A stretch of DNA of 64,000 nt from Archilochus colubris (taxonomy: Eukaryota; Chordata; Aves; Apodiformes; Trochilidae), in the NCBI GenBank assembly GCA_023079485.1, contig CM041115.1:24358863-24422862 (forward strand), given 5' to 3'. Positions within the stretch are counted from its first letter, which is position 1. Each line of letters opens with the position of its first letter. Under the pieces are notes generated by a model. It did not search any database, was not told the origin of the DNA, and saw nothing but the letters and a program-made list of their open reading frames with translations. Shown piece by piece: positions 52,601 through 58,484 of this stretch. The translations under genes were made by a program, and so were the position numbers.

Positions 52601-53808
52601 AGGAAAACCCACAGACAGCAGGTCAAAAGTGTATTTGTCAAAAGACAACCATATGGCTAAAGTAAGTTGCACTTATTGATTAACCCTATTTGAACACAAA
52701 GGAAACTAAGCACATGGTTAAACACCCTGCATGTCTTGTTTTCACATCACCTTTGCTTCTACTTTAGTTCCACTAAAACCACGCTATGTTATTATCTTAT
52801 GCCTATCCACACAGAACATCCTTCAGTTACAGTCATCTTTGCCTAGTGGTGATCATCGCTATTTTAGTTCAAAGTCTGTGGAGAAGCCGGACAGGATAAA
52901 ACACTAAAAGACTACCGTAAAGATACTGGAACATCTACGCTGCCTCCACTCTGCCGTTTTCCATAATCCCTGGATTCAGTACTGGTTTGTTACTGTTTCT
53001 ATAGTCTGAAAACGCCTTTATCGCACCGCACGTGAGTATTAAAAGTTTTCACCTTGCAGAACCCAATTACGCTTGTTTCCCTACTGGAGAACTTTTAACA
53101 CTATCTAGTGGACTGCCTCCCAAAGTCGCAGCTCCCCAAACCGCAAGTGACCCTGGTTTATTTAACAACAAAGGAAATGCTCCAGCATCCCGCTGCTCCC
53201 CTGCCCGACAGATGGGCCGTGCCGAACCCGACAGAGCCCATTCCGGTCTCTTTGAACCCGCAGCCTCCCTTCCTCCCACCCAGGGGCTGCAGAGCCACCC
53301 AGCCCACCGCCGCGGCCTGCTACCGGGGCACCGCAGCCCTCCTCCTCCTCCTCCTCCCGCCTCGTGGTACCGGGGACTGGAGGAGGCGGCAGCCCTGTCG
53401 CGTGGCTCGGGGCGGCTCCAGCCTCCCCAGGGCCCAACGCCGGCCGGCGGCGAGGCGGACCGACCGAGCGACCGACCGGCCGCCCAGCAGGAGAGGGGGA
53501 GAGAGGGGGAGAGAGGGGGAGAGAGGGGGAGAGAGGGGGAGAGGGGAGGAGAGGGGAGAGGGAGGGGGAGAGAGGGGGAGAGAGGGGGAGAGAGGGGGAG
53601 AGAGGGGGAGAGAGGGGGAGAGAGGGGGAGAGACGAGGCGGGTGGGGCGCCGCGTACTCACGTTGTAGGTGTGGACGCTGTTCCCGATGGCGGTGGCGAG
53701 GTAGAACTCGCGGTGTCGGCTGTGGTACCGCAGCACGTGCGGGACGGGGCCGCTGAACCGCCCGAGCACGCGGAAACCGGCGAAGAGACCCCCGCCCTCG
53801 CGCGCCAT
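22489..53808 (-). CDS. WDR36: WDR36 (UTP21 homologue), complete 23-exon gene; span of start to stop codon
   Basis: Spliced CDS, 2,673 bp coding for 890 residues. Family knowledge: WDR36/Utp21 is a nucleolar WD40 scaffold of the UTP-B complex in the small-subunit processome, needed for 18S pre-rRNA processing; human WDR36 has been linked to open-angle glaucoma. Seen here: an N-terminal LFAGFRVLG stretch, then WD-type blades ([39 protein letters not shown]), consistent with two seven-bladed propellers at about residues 40-335 and 385-640. A Utp21-type C-terminal domain lies at about 665-890, ending in KSALL. A lysine-rich loop (KKKSKKK) sits between the propellers. The start was chosen at 53808 because it has a strong context (G at -3 and +4), and the next ATG upstream (53902) is out of frame. 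The human long form carries about 56 extra N-terminal residues that I do not see here. All 22 introns are GT-AG and all phases join. No frameshift or internal stop was found. Confidence 0.97.
23816..24003 (-). CDS. WDR36: WDR36 exon 22
   Basis: 188 bp; encodes [20 protein letters not shown], then [20 protein letters not shown] and [14 protein letters not shown]. Helical core of the Utp21 C-terminal domain. Acceptor AACACAG, donor GTAATA. Phase 1 to 0. Confidence 0.95.
24188..24664 (-). other. Unassigned 158-codon open frame inside WDR36 intron 21
   Basis: ATG-started frame on the WDR36 sense strand, [20 protein letters not shown] at the start and [20 protein letters not shown] in the middle, ending 184 bp before exon 22. 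Long for AT-rich intronic DNA. It has no good splice links in frame with exons 21 or 22. No domain is recognised; it could be an old transposon-derived frame or chance. Confidence 0.25.
25868..25949 (-). CDS. WDR36: WDR36 exon 21
   Basis: 82 bp; encodes [20 protein letters not shown] and then EALNTHE. Acceptor TGTCTAG, donor GTAAGT. Phase 0 to 1. Confidence 0.95.
26181..26297 (-). CDS. WDR36: WDR36 exon 20
   Basis: 117 bp (39 codons, phase 0 both ends); encodes [20 protein letters not shown] and then [16 protein letters not shown], the conserved proline-rich APFFIPT motif of the Utp21 domain. Acceptor TTAACAG, donor GTAAAA. Confidence 0.96.
26951..27093 (-). CDS. WDR36: WDR36 exon 19
   Basis: 143 bp; an acidic stretch ([20 protein letters not shown]) followed by [20 protein letters not shown] and LLSLDVIK. 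Start of the Utp21 C-terminal domain. Acceptor TGTAAAG, donor GTAATG. Phase 1 to 0. Confidence 0.96.
28569..28666 (-). CDS. WDR36: WDR36 exon 18
   Basis: 98 bp; encodes [20 protein letters not shown] and then [12 protein letters not shown]. It leaves the propeller and enters the linker to the C-terminal domain. Acceptor CTTTTCAG, donor GTAATC. Phase 2 to 1. Confidence 0.95.
29496..29994 (+). mobile_element. Endogenous retrovirus LTR (5' LTR of a partial provirus), WDR36 intron 17
   Basis: Starts TGCTGTGGGCCAGGATAGAG and ends near CTAAACCATGACG; about 500 bp. Both ends resemble avian ERV LTRs, which typically end in TTAAACCACGACA. It is directly followed by a primer-binding-site-like sequence, then leader and gag-like sequence, so it is a 5' LTR on the plus strand, antisense to WDR36. 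No 3' LTR is present. LTR boundaries are estimates. Confidence 0.75.
29967..29984 (+). repeat. Three exact telomeric hexamers (CCCTAA)3 at the LTR end
   Basis: CCCTAACCCTAACCCTAA directly before the LTR terminus. Related avian LTR ends have a single GGTTAAACC-type sequence here, so the repeat may have expanded from the LTR end or be an insertion. Confidence 0.85.
30001..30018 (+). other. Retroviral primer-binding-site-like sequence (tRNA-Lys type)
   Basis: TGGCACCCAATGTGTGGC differs at three positions from the tRNA-Lys type primer-binding site used by betaretrovirus-like elements. It sits a few bases after the LTR end, as expected. Confidence 0.65.
30019..31195 (+). pseudogene. Endogenous retrovirus leader and truncated gag-like region
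   Basis: The leader holds two open stretches (30101-30436, 30397-30837) without recognised domains; the second is Ala/Thr/Pro-rich. At about 30900-31000 a broken frame reads [19 protein letters not shown], resembling the start of the capsid region of avian ERV gag. Stops and frame changes make it non-functional. It ends against a CR1 fragment at about 31200, with no pol or env. Nothing here could encode a working virus. Confidence 0.6.
31200..31385 (-). mobile_element. CR1 LINE endonuclease-region fragment, WDR36 intron 17
   Basis: Minus-strand reading contains [20 protein letters not shown] and [14 protein letters not shown], matching the CR1 endonuclease signature around LDLVLTN and LGCSDHE. 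It abuts the truncated retroviral fragment. Confidence 0.85.
31621..31728 (-). CDS. WDR36: WDR36 exon 17
   Basis: 108 bp; completes a Cys codon, then [20 protein letters not shown] and [15 protein letters not shown], with a Trp split into exon 18. Last blade of the second propeller. Acceptor CTCCTTAG, donor GTGAGT. Phase 2 to 2. Confidence 0.97.
32262..32454 (+). mobile_element. CR1 LINE fragment, left part of an interrupted copy (intron 16)
   Basis: Plus-strand reading [15 protein letters not shown] and, later, a degraded NYRPV-like segment, in CR1 RT order. It is cut at 32454 by an inverted CR1 and probably continues at about 32856. Confidence 0.8.
32455..32855 (-). mobile_element. CR1 LINE 3' fragment inserted into another CR1
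   Basis: Begins with ATAGAATCATAGAATAATGA, the inverted CR1 tail, followed by GGGACCTCTAAAGGTCATCT and a 400-bp 3' region including the CCCAGCTCCTTTGGCCTGTC stretch. The flanking plus-strand CR1 resumes after it. Confidence 0.9.
32856..33183 (+). mobile_element. CR1 LINE, right part of the interrupted copy plus CR1 3' end
   Basis: 32860-32950 reads [22 protein letters not shown], the RT segment that follows the left part. A jump at about 32950 leads to a 3' region (33000-33183) ending ACTATGATTCTATAA. This is either one element with an internal deletion or two fragments. Confidence 0.8.
33255..34392 (+). mobile_element. CR1 LINE, relatively young 5'-truncated copy with long RT frame (intron 16)
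   Basis: An open frame at 33225-33998 covers the CR1 reverse transcriptase from [13 protein letters not shown] through [20 protein letters not shown] and the catalytic FADDTKLGG box (33501-33521) to [16 protein letters not shown] frameshift near 33980 moves the remaining tail ([20 protein letters not shown]) to another frame at 34088-34303. The 3' end is a clean ATTCTATGATTCTATGATTC tail at 34367-34392. Endonuclease and 5' part are absent, so it cannot move by itself. It is antisense to WDR36. Confidence 0.96.
34651..34730 (-). CDS. WDR36: WDR36 exon 16
   Basis: 80 bp; encodes [20 protein letters not shown] and WDLPSG, a textbook WD40 repeat with SPDGR, D and WD in order. Acceptor is a T-run followed by AG, donor GTGAGT. 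Phase 0 to 2. Confidence 0.97.
35463..35571 (-). CDS. WDR36: WDR36 exon 15
   Basis: 109 bp; encodes [20 protein letters not shown] and then [16 protein letters not shown], among the best conserved WDR36 segments. Acceptor CTTTGCAG, donor GTAATT. Phase 2 to 0. Confidence 0.97.
35849..36014 (-). CDS. WDR36: WDR36 exon 14
   Basis: 166 bp; encodes [20 protein letters not shown], then [12 protein letters not shown] and [12 protein letters not shown]. Acceptor TTTTGCAG, donor GTAAGA. Phase 1 to 2; the last codon is completed as Ser by exon 15. Confidence 0.96.
37305..37419 (-). CDS. WDR36: WDR36 exon 13
   Basis: 115 bp; encodes [20 protein letters not shown] and then [18 protein letters not shown], a complete blade with DVYN in place of WD. 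Acceptor TTAAAAG, donor GTAAGA. Phase 0 to 1. Confidence 0.96.
37988..38480 (+). mobile_element. CR1 LINE 3' fragment, WDR36 intron 12
   Basis: Contains the RT tail ([20 protein letters not shown] and [20 protein letters not shown] readings), then AGGTCCCTTCC and a GATTCTATGACTCTATAATA tail. 5'-truncated. Confidence 0.94.
39028..39182 (-). CDS. WDR36: WDR36 exon 12
   Basis: 155 bp; encodes [20 protein letters not shown] and then [20 protein letters not shown], the start of the second propeller. Acceptor TTTGCAG, donor GTAAGT. Phase 1 to 0. Confidence 0.96.
39458..39561. repeat. AT-rich (TA)n-like tract, WDR36 intron 11
   Basis: Imperfect TATATA and GTTATAT repeats over about 100 bp, deep in intron 11. 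Confidence 0.85.
39856..40121 (+). mobile_element. CR1 LINE 3' fragment, WDR36 intron 11
   Basis: CR1 3' region with GGTGTAATGGCCTTAAACTG, GGTGGTGAGACAGTGG and TTGAGCAGCCTGGTCTAGTG, ending TAAACTATTATATGATT. 5'-truncated. Confidence 0.92.
40225..40269 (+). repeat. (CA)n microsatellite, WDR36 intron 11
   Basis: About 22 CA units with three AA interruptions; a likely polymorphic dinucleotide marker. It lies about 570 bp downstream, in WDR36 transcription order, of exon 11. Confidence 0.95.
40841..40924 (-). CDS. WDR36: WDR36 exon 11 (lysine-rich linker)
   Basis: 84 bp; encodes [20 protein letters not shown] and then PITVFAS. It is the basic linker between the two propellers and is more diverged from mammals than its neighbours. 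Acceptor CTTTAAG, donor GTAAGT. Phase 1 to 1. The basic cluster could aid nucleolar or RNA association (inference). Confidence 0.93.
41230..41445 (-). mobile_element. CR1 LINE 3' fragment, WDR36 intron 10
   Basis: Inverted CR1 terminus ATCACAGAATCAAAGAATTG, then GGGTTGGATGAGACCTTAAG and the 3' region up to TTTTTCCTAACATCTAATG. Same orientation as WDR36. Confidence 0.93.
42018..42083 (-). CDS. WDR36: WDR36 exon 10
   Basis: 66 bp; encodes [20 protein letters not shown], an almost invariant WDR36 segment. Acceptor TTGTTAG, donor GTAAGT. Phase 1 to 1. Confidence 0.96.
44147..44267 (-). CDS. WDR36: WDR36 exon 9
   Basis: 121 bp; encodes [20 protein letters not shown] and then [13 protein letters not shown], the end of the first propeller region. 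Acceptor GAGGCAG, donor GTAAGA. Phase 0 to 1. Confidence 0.97.
44848..45023 (-). CDS. WDR36: WDR36 exon 8
   Basis: 176 bp; encodes [20 protein letters not shown] and then [14 protein letters not shown], one and a half WD40 blades. Acceptor is a T-run with AAAG; donor GTAAGT. Phase 1 to 0. Confidence 0.97.
46639..46771 (-). CDS. WDR36: WDR36 exon 7
   Basis: 133 bp, codons 195-238; encodes [20 protein letters not shown] and then [13 protein letters not shown], nearly identical to the remembered mammalian protein. Acceptor CCTGCAG, donor GTAAGT, phase 0 to 1. Confidence 0.97.
47475..47529 (-). CDS. WDR36: WDR36 exon 6 (55 bp)
   Basis: Short exon encoding [18 protein letters not shown], aligned with the family's LLYTFPGWK segment. 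Acceptor TTTTCCAG, donor GTTAGT (less common). It completes an Asn codon split with exon 5 and ends in phase 0. It is too short to be found by simple ORF scanning; I placed it from the gap between exons 5 and 7. Confidence 0.93.
49146..49278 (-). CDS. WDR36: WDR36 exon 5
   Basis: 133 bp; encodes [20 protein letters not shown] and then [15 protein letters not shown], a highly conserved WDR36 blade. A long T-run and GCAG form the acceptor; the donor is GTAAGT. Phase 1 to 2. Confidence 0.96.
49890..49958 (+). mobile_element. CR1 LINE 3'-terminal remnant, WDR36 intron 4
   Basis: Short stretch TTAAGGTCTAACCCAAACCG followed by TTCTGTGATTCTATAGG, the last bases of a CR1 copy. Confidence 0.75.
50178..50295 (-). 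CDS. WDR36: WDR36 exon 4
   Basis: 118 bp, codons 93-131; begins [19 protein letters not shown] and ends [11 protein letters not shown], a complete WD40 blade with the GH and W-N signature. Acceptor TTTTAG, donor GTGAGA, phase 0 to 1. Confidence 0.96.
50774..50874 (-). CDS. WDR36: WDR36 exon 3
   Basis: 101 bp; encodes the stretch from [13 protein letters not shown] to HAFARNKE, first propeller. The 3' splice site is AACAG before GTAATG. The donor is GAG|GTTTTT, which is GT but otherwise poor; the frame and homology both require the exon to end here. Confidence 0.92.
52424..52451 (-). CDS. WDR36: WDR36 exon 2 (28-bp micro-exon)
   Basis: Only 28 bp, phase 0 in and phase 1 out; reads VKKLGIVAV plus the first base of a serine codon. 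An AG acceptor precedes it and GTAAGT follows. The join with exon 3 gives V-S-N, as in the family. An alternative donor GTGAGT lies 4 bp further upstream in the exon, but using it would break the frame with exon 3. Confidence 0.9.
53489..53633 (+). repeat. G-rich decamer tandem array (GAGAGGGGGA)n at the start of WDR36 intron 1
   Basis: About 5 clean units, then an interrupted stretch at 53541-53570, then about 7 more. All-purine on the plus strand. It starts only about 28 bp after the exon 1 donor GT, so it lies at nucleotides 29-173 of intron 1. Runs of five G could form quadruplexes on the template strand of WDR36. Confidence 0.95.
53662..53808 (-). CDS. WDR36: WDR36 exon 1 (coding part)
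   Basis: 147 bp, codons 1-49, ending in phase 0 before a GTGAGT donor. It encodes [16 protein letters not shown] and, at its end, GNSVHTYN, matching the N-terminal start of the first propeller. The exon is very GC-rich and contains a CACGTG E-box at 53734-53739. Confidence 0.95.
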
Positions 53809-54060
53809 GCCGGCAGCACACGCCGCAGGAAGCTTCCCCTCTCTTTTCCTCCACCCCCCCGCTTCCGGCCCGGCACTCCTCACCGCGCCGCGCACCGCCC
53901 ATAAGCGGTCCCCGACCCCGCGGCCGCTTTAGTTCCGCTACCGGGGCGGTGCTGCCCGGTGGCTCCGCACTCGAGCGGCGGCAAGCCCCGGCTCTGGGCG
54001 TCGGTGTGCCCGGCAAGGTCGGGAGAGCAGCGTTAGCGCCGCTAATTCGGCGGGCACCGA
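53809..54060 (-). promoter_or_regulatory. WDR36 core promoter and 5' UTR region (CpG-rich, no TATA seen)
   Basis: Sequence just upstream of the WDR36 ATG is GC- and CpG-rich without a TATA box on the minus strand. It has an ETS-type CCGGAAG on the minus strand at 53868-53862 and a GC box (GGGGCGG on plus) at 53943-53949. This fits a housekeeping promoter, as expected for a ribosome biogenesis factor. The transcription start cannot be fixed from sequence alone. Confidence 0.7.
53862..53868 (-). promoter_or_regulatory. ETS-family site (CCGGAAG) close to the WDR36 start
   Basis: CCGGAAG on the minus strand, about 55-60 bp upstream of the ATG, with flanking GC giving the extended GGGCCGGAAGCGGG context. 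GABP/ELK-type sites at such positions are common in housekeeping promoters. Binding is inferred. Confidence 0.45.
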
Positions 54061-54159
54061 GTCAGGCAACATCTTCCCGCGGGGTCTCCGCAGCGGCCGC
54101 CGAGACACGCAGGGGACCGTCACCCACAGACACTCCCCGCAGCCACAGCTCCTCGGGTT

Positions 54160-54352
54160 TTATCTTTTTTTTCTTTTTTCTTTTTTCTTTTTTTTTTTTT
54201 CCCTTTTCTTTCTTTTTTTTTCTTTTTTTTTTTTTCCTTTTTTCTTTTTCTTTTTTTCTTTTTTTTTTCCCTTCTTTTTTTCTTTTCCTTTTTTTTTCTT
54301 TTTTTGGGGGGTCTTTTTTCTTTTTTTTTTTCCTTTTTTTTTTTTTTTCTCC
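54160..54352 (+). repeat. T-rich (TTTTC-like) polypyrimidine tract inside the CpG-rich promoter region
   Basis: About 190 bp almost purely T with scattered C, broken by one short G-run near 54306. It lies about 350-540 bp upstream of the WDR36 ATG, between two GC-rich blocks. It looks like an expanded simple repeat or a retroposed A-tail; no element body is recognisable beside it. Confidence 0.9.
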
Positions 54353-54573
54353 CCTTACTCCGCCCTTTCCCCTCACAAAGGCCAAGGACAAACGTGGGCT
54401 CTGCTGCGGGGCATCCCCAGAGGCACCCCGCACGGCACCGGAGCGGCGGGGGAGCCGGCATCCCGCGGGGCGCTCCGGCGAGCCCGCCGCCCACTGCCCC
54501 CAACACCGATGTCCTTCTGAAGGTGTTCGGAGCTGGGTTTTTTTTGCTTTTAAAAATAATTTTTTTAGATGCA

Positions 54574-54581
54574 TATAAAAG
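54574..54581 (+). promoter_or_regulatory. TATA-like box TATAAAAG on the plus strand (divergent to WDR36)
   Basis: Canonical TATAAAAG at the edge of a GC-rich block, about 770 bp upstream of the WDR36 start and facing away from it. It could serve a divergent non-coding transcript. No gene starting just downstream is recognised, so this is a candidate only. Confidence 0.2.
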
Positions 54582-55289
54582 CAACCCGCAGGATGATTTC
54601 GCTGCGATGACTTCGCGACAGACAATGATTTTTGTGCAAAGCCCAGTGGAGGGGGGAAAGTTAAAACGCTACCCTCGGGAGCTGTCTACCCCAAATTCCC
54701 GTAGTTTCGCAACACCGCCATCACTTCCAGGGCCTTGCTGTCACGGCATCGACCTCGGCGTGCCTTCCCGGGGGCGGCAGCCTCCCGCGGCTGGCCGTGG
54801 GGCTCCCCGCCGCAGGGCTACATCGCCACCCCGGCTGCCGCCCCGACCGCGGCCTCCACCCCGGCTCCGCAACCCCCTGTGGCAGCCGGTAGCCGGGACA
54901 GTGCCGCTGCACCACAAAGCGGATGCTGCGACAAATCTGCGGCAGCCCCGCTCCGGGTGACATGCCAGCAGCCTGCCCGCCCGCCCCGCACGCACGGACG
55001 CACGGAGCCCGGCGAACAGGACGAACCCCCACACCCCCTGCCCGCGCACCCCGACCCCTCTGGAGTCACCAGCCCTATATCCCCTTTCCCTTCAGCACCT
55101 CCCCCCTACTCGTACCTGAAGAAGGGTTGTCCATCCACCCTTTCTCCTTCGCTCCCCATCACTGCCCCTTTTGCCCACTTCCCCCGCTTTTTCTCCCTTC
55201 CCGCCAGTTTTTTTTCCCTTTTCCCCCTTTTTACCTCTCTTTCTACCCATCGCCCCTTTCTCCTCCATGCCCTCCCTCCGCCGCGTTGT

Positions 55290-55430
55290 TTTGTTTGTTG
55301 TTGTGGTTGTTGTTGTTTGCTCGTTTTTGGTTTGGTTTGGTTTGGGTTTTTTGTTGGTTGGTTGGGAATTTTTGTGGGTTTTTTGTGTGTGGGTTTTTTT
55401 GTTGGGGTTTTTTTCGGTTTTCTTTCTTTT
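55290..55430 (+). repeat. GT-rich low-complexity tract with strong strand asymmetry
   Basis: Runs of TTGT, TGGTT and GGGTTTT on the plus strand with almost no A. It follows a C/T-rich stretch from about 55120. Low-complexity DNA within the CpG-rich block; no coding or RNA gene signature was seen. Confidence 0.85.
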
Positions 55431-55897
55431 CCCATGGAAAGAGAGTGCCAGCTAGCCGGCGAGGGTGCGTACACCCCGGCAAACCTCGGACAGCTGCGGC
55501 CCGGCCGGTGGAAAGAGCGCGTCCTCCTCGCAGGTGTGAAAACGGCGTTGCAGCTCCTGGAGGGAAACAACAACCGGGGATGCTCGTCAAAACCACGGCC
55601 CCCGGCCCCGCCGTCACCGGCAGACAGCCCGCCTCGGGCACACCGTTCCAGACCTCCGCACCGCCGGGGCTGGCAGGGGGCAGGCGGATGAGCGAGTCGG
55701 GCGGTGGCTGTGCGGGGCTGCTCCGTCCCCAAAGCACGTCCTGATCTTTAGGCTAAGCGCCTTAAGAAACACTCTTGGTTGGTTTTAAACCACTCGCCAC
55801 CTTTGCAACCCTGACAACATCTTCGGCGTCGGTGGGGCATTACACACGCGGCTCTCGGTCCTTACGGGTCTGCGAGGCACCGTGGAAGAGTCGGGTT

Positions 55898-56092
55898 ATG
55901 CTCTGCCAGCAGCTGCCCTGGCTCCTGCTCTCCGTCCTTGCAAGTCCCAGCTTCAGTGAAACACATTTTAGGAAGGTCGCCGTAGGAGATAGCTTCCCCC
56001 TCGTGTTTCACAGGTACCGGTTTACTGAACTAGCCAGCTCCCGGCTTGCTACTGGAGATTTTCAGGAAGCAGCTGCGAATGGTCAAGGCTAA
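55898..56092 (+). CDS. Speculative small ORF with a signal-peptide-like N-terminus
   Basis: 64 codons from an ATG at 55898 to TAA, divergent from WDR36 at the far edge of the CpG-rich region. It begins MLCQQLPWLLLSVLASPSFS, with a hydrophobic core and small residues as in a secretory signal, followed by a basic/polar segment. It lies in a longer open frame starting near 55775. No family is recognised, and GC-rich DNA yields such ORFs by chance. A GT donor-like CACAG|GTACC lies inside it at about 56013. Confidence 0.12.
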   Translation: MLCQQLPWLLLSVLASPSFSETHFRKVAVGDSFPLVFHRYRFTELASSRLATGDFQEAAANGQG

Positions 56093-56100
56093 AATCGTGG

Positions 56101-58484
56101 AGGCGGTGCCATCCCGAGTTGCCCTTCGGTGCCAACAGAGAAACCACCAACCTGGTTTGTAAAGTTCATTTGTGAGTACAGAACATTTAGGAAATCCTCT
56201 TGTATCGCGTCGCGGTTACAGAGGCTGAAACCGTAGGTGCATCCCCGCGGGAGGTAAACGAGCTGAAGAAAGGTGATCAAGCCACAGCAGACTAAGAAAG
56301 GTTAATTCTCCTGCACTATGTGACCCAACAAGGCATAGGGGGCAGATCTGATAAGAGGGATGCTGCTGCTTCAAAAACACTAGAAAAAATGGATAGTTAC
56401 CTTTCTGTTTATCCATAGTGTCTTCACACGTTGTTTTTTTCCTGCTGGGCTTCAGATTATTGCTGCCTTCATATATGTACCTGTATGGCTATGGAATTAG
56501 GGTTTCCAATTCCATAAGTGGGCTTATTTGGACATCTCATGCACAACCTTTCCTAACCTGTAAATAATAATTATTCAGACTTGAAGTTGTGTCTCTGATT
56601 TGACAAGAAAATCGGGATAATGAATAATAATTCAGTGTAGTGTCCAAACATCCCCCAACCCCAACCTACCAAAAAACCCCAAAAAACCAAAAAAACAAAA
56701 AGAACAAAAAAACCTAAAACAGCCACCTTGTTTGAAACAAGAGTGTGAACAGCCTGTTCCATAACATTGTGGGTCTCACCTTCACCATGGACACTCTTTC
56801 AAAGGTGGGTTAAAACACCTCAGGGGACCTGCAGATGCACTGCCCAGAGGTCCAGATGCAACCCCTCCATGGTGGGGTTGCAGGGGCATCTGGAACACAT
56901 CTTTTTAACACCCAGTGTTGGTGTTTGTGGAGGGCAGCAGTCATTTCACTGTGTCACTTCCAGCTTTATTTTGTCTTTCGAAGTTGAACATTTTACCTTA
57001 CAAACTACTTTTCTTTGCTTGCACAGGCTGTGGGGAGTGCAGCTGAAGGGTACCTGCTCTGCAGGTTCAGTGGGGACCAGCCTGGGATGCTGGGAACCAG
57101 GCTTCCTGTGGGCACTGGGAGGCCTGGGGTCGCTGAGGGCCAGGCTAGCCTGGGCACTGATGACCTCCTGGGTCCTGCCATGGCTACTGAGAAGAGGTAT
57201 GGCCCTGCTGCCTCACACCCTCAGAGGAACCTCCGGAGCCCTTTTATTGATATTGGTTGGCACAGTGGCCTCTGCCACAGTTCTCACTGAGCCCAAGTGA
57301 AAAAAAAGTTACCCAGGAGCTGCTGCTTAAGGCCAGGGGGGAAACAGGGCTTCACTGTAGTGACACACACACACACCCCCCAAACCTCTGGTGCAGTGAG
57401 TGCAGCTGCGGAGGCTTTTAAGCACAGCCTCAACTCAGCTGCAGAGAAAGTTTGTGCTCAGTTTTGAGGGATGCTACACCGGCATGAATCATGAAGGAAA
57501 GAAACCCAAGAGGACTGCCACCATCACAGGAGAAAGGGCTTTTTGGGACAGCTGTGTCAGGGATGAGCCAAACCAGATTAGTCAATACTGAGCGCATGTC
57601 TGAGAGTGAATTCCCCTGCCACCCCATTCTGGTAATTCTCCAGCAGTGATTTAAGTTGGACAAAGTGCCCCATTAATGGTGAAATACTGCTTCTGGTGCT
57701 TGGGGAGTAGCCAGCTGCAGGGTGCTAAACCAGAATTCCAGTGGGAAAAAGAAATTGACATGGAGGACAGAAAACAGTGGTTCACCAAACCAAGAACAGA
57801 AGGCACTTGTGACCACACTGCAAGCAGCAATAAGGCAAAAGAGTCCCTGTACTAAGTACAGTCATTAATAAAGATGTCCCTGCAAGAAAGTCACGTGGAC
57901 CTCAGAAAGCAACTGGGGGATAAAGAAATATTTAGCATTCCAGCTCCTCTCAACCACATGCTTTTTTTTTTTTTTTCCTCAGGTTCAGTCACATAAAATG
58001 TAATTGCTCGGCCTTCTGTTGATCTGAGGAGTGAAATCTAAGTCAAACAACTTCTGGCAATCAAGAACTTTTATATTCATCACTGAGATGAAGAAAAGTA
58101 TTTCTAAGCCATAGCCTGGTTTTTATAATCCCAGCCATGAATCTGTTTTTGTGATAGCTATACACCACTTCTTGGAATGCTAATTCCCTTCTCACTGAGC
58201 AGTTCTTTTGCTTCTAATATTAGAGTAAGAATCATTGCAAATACCACAAATACAGAAAGTTGAACACCTTTTAGAAAATTACAAGAACTACACAGAATGA
58301 GGAACAAACTTTTTGTGTTTCAATATCTGCACATCTATCCCTACGCAGTTACTCTATTGCTACATATTTTCTATTATAGTTCTAACATTTGTATATCTGT
58401 ATGCAAAAATATAACAAGAACTGCCAACACAACAACATTTCAAACTGACTGAGCTACCTGACTTTCAGTCTCATAAACATAAAC
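56101..58484. other. Upstream intergenic DNA, no established gene
   Basis: A moderately GC-rich patch at about 56800-57300 has a 177-codon plus-strand frame (56767-57300) with no recognised motif. Composition alone may explain it. The remainder is AT-rich, with a T-run at about 57961-57976. Confidence 0.5.

Larger units (their letters stand above)
50296..53661 (-). other. WDR36 introns 3-1
   Basis: Introns: 50296-50773, 50875-52423, 52452-53661. Intron 1 becomes CpG-rich towards exon 1, carries a CACGTG at 53029-53034 and begins with the G-rich decamer array. No other elements seen. Confidence 0.65.
53130..56100. promoter_or_regulatory. Broad CpG-rich region (CpG island) around and upstream of WDR36 exon 1
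   Basis: G+C and CpG density are far higher than in the AT-rich flanks. The region is interrupted by the T-rich tract (54160-54352) and the C/T- and GT-rich tracts (about 55120-55440). At about 3 kb it is longer than one housekeeping promoter usually needs. The many long ORFs here, on both strands, are a by-product of GC-rich composition. Judged by eye; no CpG ratio was calculated. Confidence 0.7.

Noticed and set aside
53032..54016. Large plus- and minus-strand frames (up to 290 residues) over WDR36 exon 1
   Set aside because: GC-rich composition and the decamer array keep frames open; only the minus-strand exon 1 frame matches a known protein and splices on.
54304..55744. 200-300 residue frames upstream of WDR36
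   Set aside because: Pro/Arg/Ala-rich readings of CpG-rich and T-rich DNA with overlapping frames on both strands and no domain signature; kept only as a note on the CpG-rich block.
56089..56416. Possible TSLP exon upstream of WDR36 by mammalian synteny
   Set aside because: In mammals TSLP lies upstream of WDR36 on the same strand, but the minus-strand readings here show no cysteine pattern or resemblance that would support it.
56767..57300. 177-residue plus-strand frame
   Set aside because: Trp/Gly/Leu-rich reading of a GC-rich patch without motifs or supporting signals; another frame is open across the same DNA.
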